Notes: generated by a model not told the origin, from the sequence alone. Positions 1 to 7,414 are shown, counted from the stretch's first letter. The stretch is 64,000 bases of DNA from an uncultured Collinsella sp. (GCA_905210085.1 CAJLVJ010000001.1:62001-126000), one strand, 5' to 3'. Numbers and translations: made by a program.

Positions 1-590
1 ACTGCGCCCACAAGACCACGCCGCCGGCGCTGCGCGCCATCGTCAACGATCCCGAGACCACTATCGACGGCTTTATCCTGCCGGGCCACGTCGCCACCAT
101 CACGGGCTTAGCCCCCTTTGGCTTTTTGGTCGACGAGTTTAAGACTCCAGGCGTGGTAACGGGATTTGAGCCGGTCGACATCTTGCAGGGTATCTGCATG
201 CTGGTCCAGATGGTTGTTGAGGGGCAACCCGCGATCGACAACGCCTACCGTCGCGGCGTCAATGCCGACGGCAATCCTGTGGCGCGCCAGCTGGTCGAGC
301 AGGTATTTGAGCCGTGCGATACCACGTGGCGCGGGCTGGGATCGATTGCGGCTTCGGGACTCGCCATTCGTCCCGAGTTTTCGCACTTTGATGCCAGCAT
401 GCGCTTTGACGTGTCCATCGAGCCGACGGTCGAGCCACGCGGGTGCCGCTGCGGCGACGTGCTGCGCGGGGCCATTACGCCGAGCGACTGCCCCCTGTTC
501 GGCCACGCTTGTACGCCCGAGCATCCCGTCGGCCCCTGCATGGTGAGCTCCGAGGGCAGCTGCGCAGCATATTTCCGCTACCGAGGCTAA
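1..590 (+). CDS. hypD: HypD, [NiFe]-hydrogenase maturation protein (3' part)
   Basis: The reading frame is open from the window edge to a TAA at 588-590, so only the C-terminal part is present. HypD is the iron-sulfur scaffold that, with HypC, carries the Fe(CN)2(CO) group for [NiFe]-hydrogenase. Visible family features are the PGHV(A/S)TITG stretch near the start, the GFEPVDIL segment, and the cysteine-rich C-terminus with RGCRCGDVLRG and CPLFGHACTPEHPVGPCMVSSEG, whose cysteines bind the cluster. hypE follows after 84 bp. The partner hydrogenase is probably the group 4 enzyme at the right end of the window. The start lies outside the window. Confidence 0.95.
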   Translation, partial: CAHKTTPPALRAIVNDPETTIDGFILPGHVATITGLAPFGFLVDEFKTPGVVTGFEPVDILQGICMLVQMVVEGQPAIDNAYRRGVNADGNPVARQLVEQVFEPCDTTWRGLGSIAASGLAIRPEFSHFDASMRFDVSIEPTVEPRGCRCGDVLRGAITPSDCPLFGHACTPEHPVGPCMVSSEGSCAAYFRYRG

Positions 591-596
591 TAGGTT

Positions 597-618
597 CCGC
601 CGTTCTAACGAACGGCGG
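597..618. terminator. Hairpin between hypD and hypE
   Basis: A perfect 9-bp inverted repeat, CCGCCGTTC and GAACGGCGG with a 4-nt loop, begins 7 nt after the hypD stop. No T-run follows, so it may be an mRNA-end hairpin instead of a true intrinsic terminator. A TATAAT at 644-649 could give hypE its own promoter, although no good -35 box is seen at the right distance. Confidence 0.4.
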
Positions 619-674
619 ACCAGTCGACGCTGCGCCTCACCCATATAATTCCACCCACGATTGGAGTTTTCGAT

Positions 675-1709
675 ATGTCCCATAGCGTTACCGATAGCAC
701 CGTCCTGCTGGGCCACGGCTCCGGCGGACAGATGATGAAGCGCATCATCGATGAGGTCTTTTTGGATGCCTTTGGGTCGCCCGAACTGCTCGAAGGCAAC
801 GACGCCGGCGTCGCCGCGCTGCCCGCGAGCGGGCGCATCGCCATGTCGACCGACAGCTTTGTAGTCTCGCCGCAGTTCTTCCCCGGTGGCAACATCGGCC
901 GTCTCGCCGTGTGCGGAACCGTCAACGACGTCGCGACCTCGGGCGCCAACGTGCGCTACCTATCGTGCGGCTTTATCCTCGAAGAGGGCTATCCCATGGA
1001 TAGGCTCCGCCAGATTGTGCAGACGATGGCCGAAACGGCGCATGAGGCGGGCGTGTCCATAATCACGGGCGACACCAAGGTGGTCGAGCGCGGCGGGGCC
1101 GACGGCGTCTACATCAATACCGCCGGCGTGGGCGAGGTTCCCACGGGCGTGGCGCTCAGCGGCGCCAACTGCCGCCCCGGCGATGTCATCCTGGTCTCGG
1201 GTACGCTGGGCGACCACGGCATCGCCATCATGAGCCAACGCGAGGGCCTGGCGTTTTCGAGCACGATCGAAAGCGATGCCGCGCCGCTCAACCACCTGAT
1301 TGCCGACGTTTTGGCCGCAGCGCCCGGCACGCGTTGCTTTCGCGACCCCACGCGCGGTGGCCTAGCGTCCACACTCAACGAGTTTGCCCAGGCCAGCAAT
1401 GTCGCCATGGAGGTCGACGAGGATGCCGTGCCCGTGCGTCCCGACGTGCAGGCCGCCTGCGAGATGCTCGGCTACGATGTGTTGCAGGTGGCAAACGAGG
1501 GCAAGATGGTCGCCGTCGTACCGGCCGAGCAAGCCGATGCCGCACTGAGCGCCATGCGCGCCGCCCACTACGGCGAGAACGCCGCCATCATCGGTCGCGT
1601 GCTGCCACTTGGATCGGACGCTCGACCCGCCGTGCGCGTACGTACCGGCTGGGGCTCGACCCGCATCCTCGACATGCTCGTGGGAGAGCAGCTGCCGAGA
1701 ATTTGCTAA
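675..1709 (+). CDS. hypE: HypE, carbamoyl dehydratase for hydrogenase maturation
   Basis: The 344-residue length and sequence fit HypE, which dehydrates the S-carbamoyl group on its C-terminal cysteine to thiocyanate, the source of the CN ligands of the [NiFe] site. The N-terminus has the LGHGSGGQMM motif of the PurM/HypE ATP-binding fold, the middle has DPTRGGLA, and the protein ends exactly in PRIC, the conserved tail with the catalytic cysteine. GGAG at 663-666 is 8 nt before the ATG. It follows hypD. Identification is secure. Confidence 0.97.
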   Translation: MSHSVTDSTVLLGHGSGGQMMKRIIDEVFLDAFGSPELLEGNDAGVAALPASGRIAMSTDSFVVSPQFFPGGNIGRLAVCGTVNDVATSGANVRYLSCGFILEEGYPMDRLRQIVQTMAETAHEAGVSIITGDTKVVERGGADGVYINTAGVGEVPTGVALSGANCRPGDVILVSGTLGDHGIAIMSQREGLAFSSTIESDAAPLNHLIADVLAAAPGTRCFRDPTRGGLASTLNEFAQASNVAMEVDEDAVPVRPDVQAACEMLGYDVLQVANEGKMVAVVPAEQADAALSAMRAAHYGENAAIIGRVLPLGSDARPAVRVRTGWGSTRILDMLVGEQLPRIC

Positions 1710-1814
1710 CGACAAAAGCTCAGGGCTATTAAAGATATTCAGATTCCAAACATGCCCGGCACGCATGCCCAGTATTATGGGGTGCGTTTTACAACTCAAG
1801 CGGCAGGAGCACCC

Positions 1815-2483
1815 ATGGCAGCGGATTATTCCCATGTGATTTTTGATCTGGACGGCACCATCCTCAACACGCTCGAGGACCTGACAGCCGCCGGCAACCA
1901 TACCTGCGAGATGCACGGCTGGCCCACGTTTGCCGTTGACGAGTACCGCTACAAGGTGGGAAACGGCATGCTCAAGCTGGTCGAACGCTTTATGCCTGCC
2001 GAGTATGCGGGCGACGGTCGCATGTTTGAGCAGACGCTTGCCGAGTTTAGGGCTTATTACGGCGAGCACAAGGAGGACCACACCGCTCCCTATGCCGGCA
2101 CGACCGAGATGCTCGACCGCCTGCACGCGGCGGGCGTGCAGCTTGCCGTGCTCACCAACAAGGACCACGTCTCGGCGGCTCCGCTTATCGAGAAGTATTT
2201 TGGTTCCGAGCGCTTTGCGCTGGTGCAGGGCCGCGTCGATGCGTTTCCCCCCAAGCCCGAAGCACCCGTCACGCTGCATGTGATGGAGGAGCTGGGCGCC
2301 GATCCGTCGACCACGCTCTACGTAGGCGATTCCAATGTCGATATCCTGACCGGTCACAACGCCGGCCTTAAGAGCGCGGGCGTCAGCTGGGGCTTCCGCG
2401 GCCGCGCAGAGCTGGAAGCCGCCGGCGCCGACTACGTGGTGGACACCCAGGACGAGCTCGCGGCGCTGATCCTGGGCGAGTAA
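1815..2483 (+). CDS. HAD-family phosphatase, phosphoglycolate phosphatase-like
   Basis: A 222-residue HAD hydrolase of subclass IA. Motif I is FDLDGTILNT (nucleophile Asp plus the acid/base Asp two residues on), motif II is the LTNKD region, and motif IV is VGDSNVDILTG. Such enzymes cleave small phosphate esters; 2-phosphoglycolate is the usual annotation but specificity cannot be read from sequence. An upstream in-frame ATG exists at 1752, but the ATG at 1815 has an AGGAG site 5 nt upstream and places motif I about 10 residues from the N-terminus, as usual. It stands alone after hypE. Confidence 0.85.
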   Translation: MAADYSHVIFDLDGTILNTLEDLTAAGNHTCEMHGWPTFAVDEYRYKVGNGMLKLVERFMPAEYAGDGRMFEQTLAEFRAYYGEHKEDHTAPYAGTTEMLDRLHAAGVQLAVLTNKDHVSAAPLIEKYFGSERFALVQGRVDAFPPKPEAPVTLHVMEELGADPSTTLYVGDSNVDILTGHNAGLKSAGVSWGFRGRAELEAAGADYVVDTQDELAALILGE

Positions 2484-2525
2484 CGAGCGACACTGCTTAA
2501 CGCAGCTGCGACAATTCTTCCGCGC

Positions 2526-2695
2526 GGAAAGCGCATCCCGTTTTGGAGCTCCGGAATGGGATGCGCTTTCCGTTTGAGGCGCATCAGGGAAACCGCATCC
2601 CGTTTCAGAGCAATATTCCGGGTCGCACTTTCCGCAACCCACCCCATCCGGAAACCGCGACCCACTATTCGGCCAAAAACCGGGTCGCGGTTTCC
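2526..2695. repeat. Three tandem hairpins with a 62-bp period
   Basis: Three inverted repeats start at 2526, 2588 and 2650, exactly 62 bp apart. Each is about 46 nt long with 14-nt arms. The first (2526-2539 with 2558-2571) and third (2650-2663 with 2682-2695) are perfect. The middle one pairs imperfectly because its arms are a mix: GGAAACCGCATCCC on the left and GGGTCGCACTTTCC on the right. Arm sequences are related but not identical between units. It lies 43 bp after the phosphatase stop. It resembles REP/BIME-type arrays. Confidence 0.75.
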
Positions 2696-2715
2696 CAAGC
2701 ACTCGATGCAACGCT

Positions 2716-2768
2716 GGCACAAGGAATGTCCCCAACTGCCGGCAGAAAAGGAACGTCCCCAAGTGCCG
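2716..2768. repeat. Family C repeat fragments (GTCCCC-type)
   Basis: Two adjacent short units, aaggaatGTCCCCAACTGCC and aaggaacGTCCCCAAGTGCC, are the reverse complement of units seen near 53190-53230 and 56840-56900. They belong to the same mosaic family as the GGGGAC-loop hairpins elsewhere in the window. The rest of the 2484-2996 gap is filled by the tandem hairpins on the left and the family A element on the right. Confidence 0.5.
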
Positions 2769-2831
2769 CCTTCGGCAGCGATGGCAACGCCACAGGTACA
2801 AGCGCCACTTTAAGCCAGCCAAGGGAACACC

Positions 2832-2993
2832 GTTGTTTTGGCAACGACAGCGAAAGCCCGCCAGAGCGAGCAAGGTGCCTTGAAACGAGGCGGCATTGAC
2901 CTTCTGGTCATGCCGCCGAAGTTGAAAGGCAGATTGCCGCTCTGGCGGGCTTGCAACGTCGAGCAGTTGCGGCGTTTGGTAAAACGCCGCAAC
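2832..2993. ncRNA. Family A structured element, copy 1
   Basis: This copy folds into nested helices written here on the + strand. P2 is 2854-2868 with 2938-2952 (15 bp). P3 is TGCCTT 2876-2881 with AAGGCA 2926-2931. P4 is GGCGGCA 2889-2895 with TGCCGCC 2911-2917, capped by GACC-TTCT-GGTC. P1 is a separate 12-bp hairpin with GGTA loop at 2966-2993. A second copy at 6285-6436 keeps the single-stranded parts but has different, still complementary, stems. It abuts the stop of the minus-strand lipoprotein gene. Whether it is transcribed, and from which strand, is unknown; it could be an Rfam-described Collinsella motif. Confidence 0.65.
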
Positions 2994-2996
2994 GAA

Positions 2997-3554
2997 CTAG
3001 CTCAGCATTGCATCCATCATCTCGGAGTTGACAGAGTCGTCGGCAGACCACTCGCCGTCGTCGTTGCAGGTGTACTTGAAGATAACCGTGGTCTTCCTGG
3101 GCTCGGTGGCCTTGGTCACATCGACCATAACCTGACCGGCCATCTTGTACAGCTCGTCATCGGAAGGAACCGTGTCAAGCGCAGCGACCTTCTCCTGATA
3201 CTGAGTGGAGAAGTCCTCGACGATCTTGTTCATAGACTTGCAGGTGATAGAGACCTCGGCGGTCGCGACACCCTTGTCCTCGTCGACCGTCACGTCGCCG
3301 ATCTTGTAGTCAAAGCCCTCAAGATAGGTCTTGGCGTACTCCTTGGGATCGATACCCAGCTGCTCGAACTCGTCGCCCGAAGCCTCCTCCAGACCAGAGA
3401 GGAAGTCGTCGCCACCGTTCTTGACCTCGTCAAACTACGTCGTAAGATCCTCGGTGATGAGCTCCTCAACCGAAGGACCTCCACAGCCGGAAAGCACGAC
3501 CACGCATGCAACCAAGACGGCCATGAGGGGCGCAAGCAGCAGCTTCTTTTTCAT
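2997..3554 (-). pseudogene. Lipoprotein gene interrupted by an in-frame TAG
   Basis: Reading from ATG at 3554 (GGGAGG upstream), the protein begins MKKKLLLAPLMAVL and has a lipobox LSGC followed by GG, so it would be an exported lipoprotein. After 39 residues (ending EDLTT) a TAG at 3435-3437 stops translation. The same frame continues without frameshift for another 145 residues to 2997, rich in acidic residues and with a DUF-like beta-strand pattern (VTVDEDKGVATAEVSITC). A single C-to-T change from CAG would explain the stop. The downstream part looks intact, so the mutation is recent, or the stop is read through. Intact length would be about 185 residues. Confidence 0.75.
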
Positions 3555-3790
3555 GTTGTTCCTCCCAATGAGCGGCACCGCGCTTCCCGGACGCGGCACA
3601 CGTTGTAATAAGTAAGCCCATACTATCCACTTATGAACACCCTCGGCAACGCGAAGGCGTGGTCGGTTCGTTTTAGCGTCCGAACGGTTTGCAAGCCCGC
3701 CCAACGTGCAATAAAACACTTCCCCACGGTGCAATAAAAAAGGTGGCCGGAAAACCCGACCACCCTTGCACATCCTTTGGACGCCGCAGT

Positions 3791-4327
3791 TTACTTGCGG
3801 ACGACCTTGACGATGGCGTCACCGGCGGCGACGGCGGACTCTGCCTCAACGGTGAGCTCGACGTCGGCAAACTCGGCGGTGTTGGACACGGCCACGACGA
3901 CGCAGTCCTTGTAACCGGCGGCAGCGATCTTGGCGCGGTCGATCTTGAGTATGGGCTGGCCGGCCTTCACAACGTCGTCAGCCTTGACGAAGCCCTCGAA
4001 GCCGTCACCGTTCATGTTGACGGTATCGACACCAACGTGCACCAGAACCTCGATGCCGCTATCGGACTGCAGGCCCACGGCGTGACCCATGGTGACGGTC
4101 ACCTTACCGTCGCAGGGAGCGTAGACCAGATCATCCTCGGGCCACACGGCACAGCCCTTGCCCAGAACCTCGCCACCAAAGACGGGATCGGGCACGTCGG
4201 CCATCTTGATGACCTTGCCCTTGACGGGCGAGCACAGCACGTCGGCGCCGGCAGAAGCAGAGATGGAGGCCGGAGCAGCGGCAGCCGCGGGCTCAGCCTT
4301 CTTCTTGAACATATCAAACAGACCCAT
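3791..4327 (-). CDS. crr: PTS EIIA(Glc)-type phosphocarrier protein
   Basis: The protein is about 178 residues: a short amphipathic N-terminus (MGLFDMFKKK), an Ala-rich linker and a full EIIA(Glc) domain. The domain has PVxGxVI near the start, GHAVGLQSDSG with the first active-site His, and VLVHVGVDTV with the phosphorylated His. It takes phosphate from HPr and passes it to an EIIB. It stands alone, with GAGGAG before the ATG. The beta-glucoside EIIBC at 33.6-35.1 kb in this window has no EIIA domain, so this protein could serve it; that link is inference. Confidence 0.9.
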   Translation of the reverse strand: MGLFDMFKKKAEPAAAAAPASISASAGADVLCSPVKGKVIKMADVPDPVFGGEVLGKGCAVWPEDDLVYAPCDGKVTVTMGHAVGLQSDSGIEVLVHVGVDTVNMNGDGFEGFVKADDVVKAGQPILKIDRAKIAAAGYKDCVVVAVSNTAEFADVELTVEAESAVAAGDAIVKVVRK

Positions 4328-4376
4328 ACGTTTTCTCCTCTTGATTAAGCGCAACGTTGTGCGCATGCCTACGATA

Positions 4377-4382
4377 ATTATA
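4377..4382 (-). promoter_or_regulatory. -10 box upstream of EIIA gene
   Basis: On the minus strand TATAAT lies 50 nt upstream of the EIIA start. A clear -35 box at 16-18 nt is not seen. Between the -10 and the ATG is a near-palindrome GCGCAACGTTGTGCGC (4350-4365, + strand), which could be an operator or a 5' UTR hairpin. Confidence 0.4.
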
Positions 4383-4664
4383 GTGCCAAATGGTTCAAAT
4401 GCTAAGGTGGGGACTCGAATCGCGAGCCCTTCTCGGTAGTGCTCGTGGGATGAGCATCTCCTTTGCATCGCGGTTCGATAAGCCGAGTATCGCCCACGCG
4501 CGGGACGGGCAGAAGCGGGCACGCCAAACCCGATACTTCTTTTCGCTCTCGAGTCCTGCCGCCGCCCCGTCCCTGACACTTCCTGATACCGACCGAAACG
4601 TGCCAAAATAAACCCGTCCCTTTTTGGTAGGTTTGGCGAGTGTGGATTTTCGGACGCTTAACTA

Positions 4665-4737
4665 ACGAGCGTGGATAATCTCCCACTTTGACTTTGAGGC
4701 CGTCACCGAGCCAAAAACGGGAGATTATCCACGTTCA
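4665..4737. repeat. Palindromic repeat, left copy flanking fic
   Basis: An inverted repeat with arms GAGCGTGGATAATCTCCC (4667-4684) and GGGAGATTATCCACGTTC (4718-4735), one G-T pair, separated by about 33 nt. An almost identical unit in the same orientation lies at 6109-6172. The two copies bracket fic as direct repeats. Confidence 0.8.
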
Positions 4738-4782
4738 TTTTGGATGACCCCCTTGTACCAAGCCGAGCTCCATGGTCAAGTA

Positions 4783-4880
4783 ATAACGACTTCTCATCAT
4801 TAGATTGTTTACATCAATTCTAATAACTATTTAATCCTTAAACTCGTTATTAGAATTGATATGATTAGCCTAATAACGAG
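4783..4880. promoter_or_regulatory. Operator-like array upstream of fic
   Basis: Four copies of TAATAAC occur in an AT-rich stretch: near 4784, 4821, 4846 (inverted) and 4871. They form overlapping inverted repeats: CAATTCTAATAAC (4815-4827) with GTTATTAGAATTG (4846-4858), and CTCGTTATTAG (4843-4853) with CTAATAACGAG (4870-4880). Spacing of about 25 bp fits side-by-side protein binding. The HTH region of the Fic protein could be the binder (autoregulation); this is inference. Confidence 0.6.
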
Positions 4881-4909
4881 TTTCCGGCACTAAAGATATG
4901 GAGGGCGCG

Positions 4910-6082
4910 ATGCAAATCGAGGAGAACGGCCAGGGAACGCTCCGCAATAATCTATCGGGGAAATTGGCTTACTATTCGTTTTTTCCAACGCCCTTGCAAT
5001 CATTGAGGCAGCTAAACCTCACCGAGGAAACCTATCGCACGCTTTCCGCATGCTCACGAAAGCTTGGAGAGCTTGAAGGCATGCTCTACTTTGTTCCCAA
5101 CGCCGATATGTATCTGACAATGTACGTGCGCAAAGAAGCACTCCTTTCTTCGCAAATTGAGGGAACCCAGTGCACGTTTGACGACCTACTTAGTCCATCG
5201 CAAACACAACTCCATCATAAAGATGTCGCAGACGTCGTGAATTACGTCCGTGCTGTCGACCGCGGCGTAGAACTGCTCAAAAAGATGCCCTTGTGCACGA
5301 GACTTCTTAGGCAAGTTCATGCGGTCCTGCTGGACGGAGTGCGCGGAACGGAGAAGAATCCAGGCGAGCTGCGCTCCTCACAAAACTGGATTGGCCCCTC
5401 AGGCTGCACCATTGCAACCGCATCGTTTGTCCCTCCAAACATTGAAGATTTGAGTAACACGCTCCAGGACCTCGAACGCTTTATCAATGAGCCTCAAGTC
5501 GAAATGGATCCGATTGTGCGGGCGGCGCTCGTCCATTACCAATTTGAAACTGCCCATCCATTCCTAGACGGAAACGGTCGCCTGGGCAGGCTTCTCATTA
5601 CACTTATGCTCATCAATGATGGCGTTCTTCATTCTTGCTTGTTCTATCCATCGTTCCAGTTCAAGAAAAATCGAAGCGAGTACTACCGGCAACTCACATC
5701 CGTAAGGGAGAGAGGCACTTACGAGGAATGGATAGAGTTTTTCTGCAACAGTCTTCTCGAGAGTGCGAAGGACTCGGTAGGGTCTTTAAAAAACCTTGTT
5801 GACCTCCATAACCGTTCCACAGCAACCATTACCGAAAATCTCGGAAGGACCGCTGCAAACGGGCAAAGGCTGTTGGGCATTCTTGAAGAGCACCCCATCG
5901 TCGACACCGCATTCATCGCTGCCCAACTCGATATCGGCAGGAGTACCGCGAGCTCGCTCGTCAAATCATTTGAAGAATTGGGTATCCTCCGTCCGCTCGA
6001 CGAGTCAAGACAGAGATACCGGCAGTACGGGTATGAAGAGTATCTTTCGATTCTCAGGGAAGACGCCGAGCCGATTAGATAG
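4910..6082 (+). CDS. fic: Fic-domain AMP-transferase with C-terminal winged helix
   Basis: The protein is about 390 residues. Near residue 80-86 is SSQIEGT, the (S/T)xxxE(G/N) inhibitory helix motif. Near residue 215-226 is HPFLDGNGRLGR, the full catalytic Fic motif HPFx(D/E)GNGRxxR, so the enzyme should be active and self-inhibited. Residues about 310-390 look like a winged-helix DNA-binding domain. Fic enzymes usually move AMP from ATP to Ser, Thr or Tyr of a target protein. The start at 4910 has GGAGG 5 nt upstream; an ATG at 4898 lacks this. Its base composition is lower in GC than its neighbours and it lies between direct repeats, pointing to acquisition. Confidence 0.9.
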   Translation: MQIEENGQGTLRNNLSGKLAYYSFFPTPLQSLRQLNLTEETYRTLSACSRKLGELEGMLYFVPNADMYLTMYVRKEALLSSQIEGTQCTFDDLLSPSQTQLHHKDVADVVNYVRAVDRGVELLKKMPLCTRLLRQVHAVLLDGVRGTEKNPGELRSSQNWIGPSGCTIATASFVPPNIEDLSNTLQDLERFINEPQVEMDPIVRAALVHYQFETAHPFLDGNGRLGRLLITLMLINDGVLHSCLFYPSFQFKKNRSEYYRQLTSVRERGTYEEWIEFFCNSLLESAKDSVGSLKNLVDLHNRSTATITENLGRTAANGQRLLGILEEHPIVDTAFIAAQLDIGRSTASSLVKSFEELGILRPLDESRQRYRQYGYEEYLSILREDAEPIR

Positions 6083-6108
6083 GCATCGCAGCCCAAGCAA
6101 ATTAAAGC

Positions 6109-6172
6109 GAGCGCGGATAATCTCCCACTTTGAGCCCGCACACAGGCCAAAAACGGGAGATTATCCACGCTC
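6109..6172. repeat. Palindromic repeat, right copy flanking fic
   Basis: Arms GAGCGCGGATAATCTCCC (6109-6126) and GGGAGATTATCCACGCTC (6155-6172) match the element at 4667-4735, including the CACTTTGA and GCCAAAAACG parts of the loop. It begins 27 bp after the fic stop. Confidence 0.8.
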
Positions 6173-6178
6173 ATTTCT

Positions 6179-6213
6179 GACTAGTCATTTATGAACGTCC
6201 CCAATGACTAGTC
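6179..6213. repeat. Family C hairpin
   Basis: A perfect 11-bp stem, GACTAGTCATT (6179-6189) and AATGACTAGTC (6203-6213), with loop TATGAACGTCCCC. It is the reverse-orientation form of the hairpin at 56791-56825. Confidence 0.8.
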
Positions 6214-6284
6214 CGGCAACGCCGATGTTTCGGCAACGACAGCGAGCGAACCGCATTCGGAGCAAGACGACGCCGCAGGTAGAG

Positions 6285-6436
6285 AACGGACAGCGAGCGG
6301 GTCGCATTTGAGACAAGGTGACGTGAAACGAAAGGGCGCTGACCTTCTGGTCGCGCCCTTGAAGTTGAACGTCAGATTGTCCAAATGCGGCCCGCGCAGC
6401 GTCGAGCAGTTACGGCGTTTGGTAAAACGCCGTAAC
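6285..6436. ncRNA. Family A structured element, copy 2
   Basis: P2 is GCGGGTCGCATTTG (6297-6310) with CAAATGCGGCCCGC (6382-6395), fully paired with one T-G pair on the + strand. P3 is TGACGT (6319-6324) with ACGTCA (6369-6374). P4 is AAGGGCGC (6332-6339) with GCGCCCTT (6353-6360), capped by GACC-TTCT-GGTC. P1 is GTTACGGCGTTT-GGTA-AAACGCCGTAAC (6409-6436), ending exactly at the pyrE stop codon. Conserved single-stranded parts with copy 1 are GAAACGA, GAAGTTGA, AGATTG and CGTCGAGCA. A partial second 5' half lies at about 6215-6275 (CGACAGCGAGCG), so the left side was duplicated. Confidence 0.65.
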
Positions 6437-7116
6437 TAACGTGCTCCGTACTGCTCGTAGTAGGCATCGATGGCGGCCTTGAGCTCGTCGTCGATGACAA
6501 CCTTGCCGTCGATCTCGTGGTTATAGAGGGTCTCGACGACCTCGGCCATGGAGACGATGCTCGCGACGGGGAAACCGTACTTGGCCTCGATCTCCTTCTG
6601 GGCGGTGGTCACGCCACCCTTGCCGACCTCCATGCGGTTGAGGGACACGATCAGGCCCTTAATCTCGACATCGGCAGCAGCCTTGACCTTGGGATAGGTC
6701 TCGTCGATGGACTTACCGCTGGTGGTGACGTCCTCGACCATGACCACGCGGTCGCCGTCCTGGGGCTCATAGCCCAGCAGGTTACCCTTGTCGGCGCCGT
6801 GGTCCTTGGCCTCCTTGCGGTCGCAGCAGTACTTGACCTCCTTGCCGTACAGCTCGTGGTAGGCAATTGCGGTCACGACGGCCAGCGGAATACCCTTGTA
6901 GGCCGGTCCAAACAGCACATCAAAGTCGTCGCCAAAGTTATCGTGGATGGCCTGGGCGTAATACTCGCCCAGCTTCTTGAGCTGATAGCCCGTCACGTAA
7001 GCGCCGGCGTTCATAAAGAACGGGGACTGACGGCCGCTCTTGAGCGTAAAGCTGCCGAACTTAAGGACGTCGGACTCGACCATAAACTTGATGAACTCTT
7101 GCTTGTAAGCCTCCAT
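6436..7116 (-). CDS. pyrE: Orotate phosphoribosyltransferase
   Basis: A 226-residue protein that joins orotate to PRPP to give OMP in pyrimidine synthesis. The PRPP-binding motif is VVMVEDVTTSGKS, and the N-terminal KFGSFTLKSGRQSPFFMN and GPAYKGIPLA segments are typical of PyrE. GAGAGGAG lies upstream of the ATG. No other pyr gene is next to it in the window. Confidence 0.96.
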   Translation of the reverse strand: MEAYKQEFIKFMVESDVLKFGSFTLKSGRQSPFFMNAGAYVTGYQLKKLGEYYAQAIHDNFGDDFDVLFGPAYKGIPLAVVTAIAYHELYGKEVKYCCDRKEAKDHGADKGNLLGYEPQDGDRVVMVEDVTTSGKSIDETYPKVKAAADVEIKGLIVSLNRMEVGKGGVTTAQKEIEAKYGFPVASIVSMAEVVETLYNHEIDGKVVIDDELKAAIDAYYEQYGAR

Positions 7117-7246
7117 GCGGGCTCCTCTCGTAATCGCGTACGTGCCTTCCAGTTTAGCGCAGGCGAAGCGTAGATGCGGGCGCGCTTTGGGGCCACGGCA
7201 TTCTGTAAAGGCTTTGTCAGGGGGAATGGTTTTACGAACAATGGGG

Positions 7247-7275
7247 TTGACATGTCAAACTCCCTCATCAAGAAT
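7247..7275 (+). promoter_or_regulatory. Candidate mgtA promoter with overlapping palindrome
   Basis: TTGACA (7247-7252) is followed 17 bp later by AAGAAT (7270-7275), a fair sigma-70 pair. The -35 box is part of the perfect 12-bp palindrome TTGACATGTCAA (7247-7258), a plausible repressor site. Confidence 0.5.
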
Positions 7276-7342
7276 ACGGGCGGATTAAAAAGGGGTACGA
7301 GATACCCAAAGCGCGCTGCGCTCAGCCTTTAGGAGGTGTGCC

Positions 7343-7414
7343 ATGGAAGGCAGTCCTAGTCGAAAAACCTGCATGTCGCCCTCGGCACGCCGCGAGGGCT
7401 CCGCACACGCATAA
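7343..7414 (+). CDS. Putative 23-residue leader peptide upstream of mgtA
   Basis: A strong AGGAGG at 7331-7336 sits 6 nt before ATG at 7343. The frame reads MEGSPSRKTCMSP and continues to a TAA at 7412-7414 (23 residues). It lies between the mgtA promoter and mgtA, and a GC hairpin follows at 7441-7468. Leader ORFs control mgtA in enterobacteria, so a regulatory role is reasonable. It may be only a chance ORF with a good ribosome site. Confidence 0.45.
   Translation: MEGSPSRKTCMSPSARREGSAHA

Larger units (their letters stand above)
4383..4909. other. Gene-free stretch upstream of fic
   Basis: This stretch holds the upstream region of the EIIA gene, a degenerate segment at 4534-4590 that resembles 22669-22729 (shared blocks ACTTCTTTTCGC, GCCGCCCC and TGACACTT followed by TGATACC), the palindromic repeat at 4665-4737 and the AT-rich operator region of fic. 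No convincing coding frame was found. Confidence 0.5.

Noticed and set aside
2526..2695. CRISPR array because of the regular 62-bp period
   Set aside because: Only three units, each a palindrome with varying sequence, no identical repeats with unrelated spacers, and no cas genes.
4395..4500. tRNA-like look (TTCGAGTC and GGTTCGA pieces on the two strands)
   Set aside because: No acceptor stem, anticodon arm or 7-bp/5-bp stem order could be fitted on either strand.
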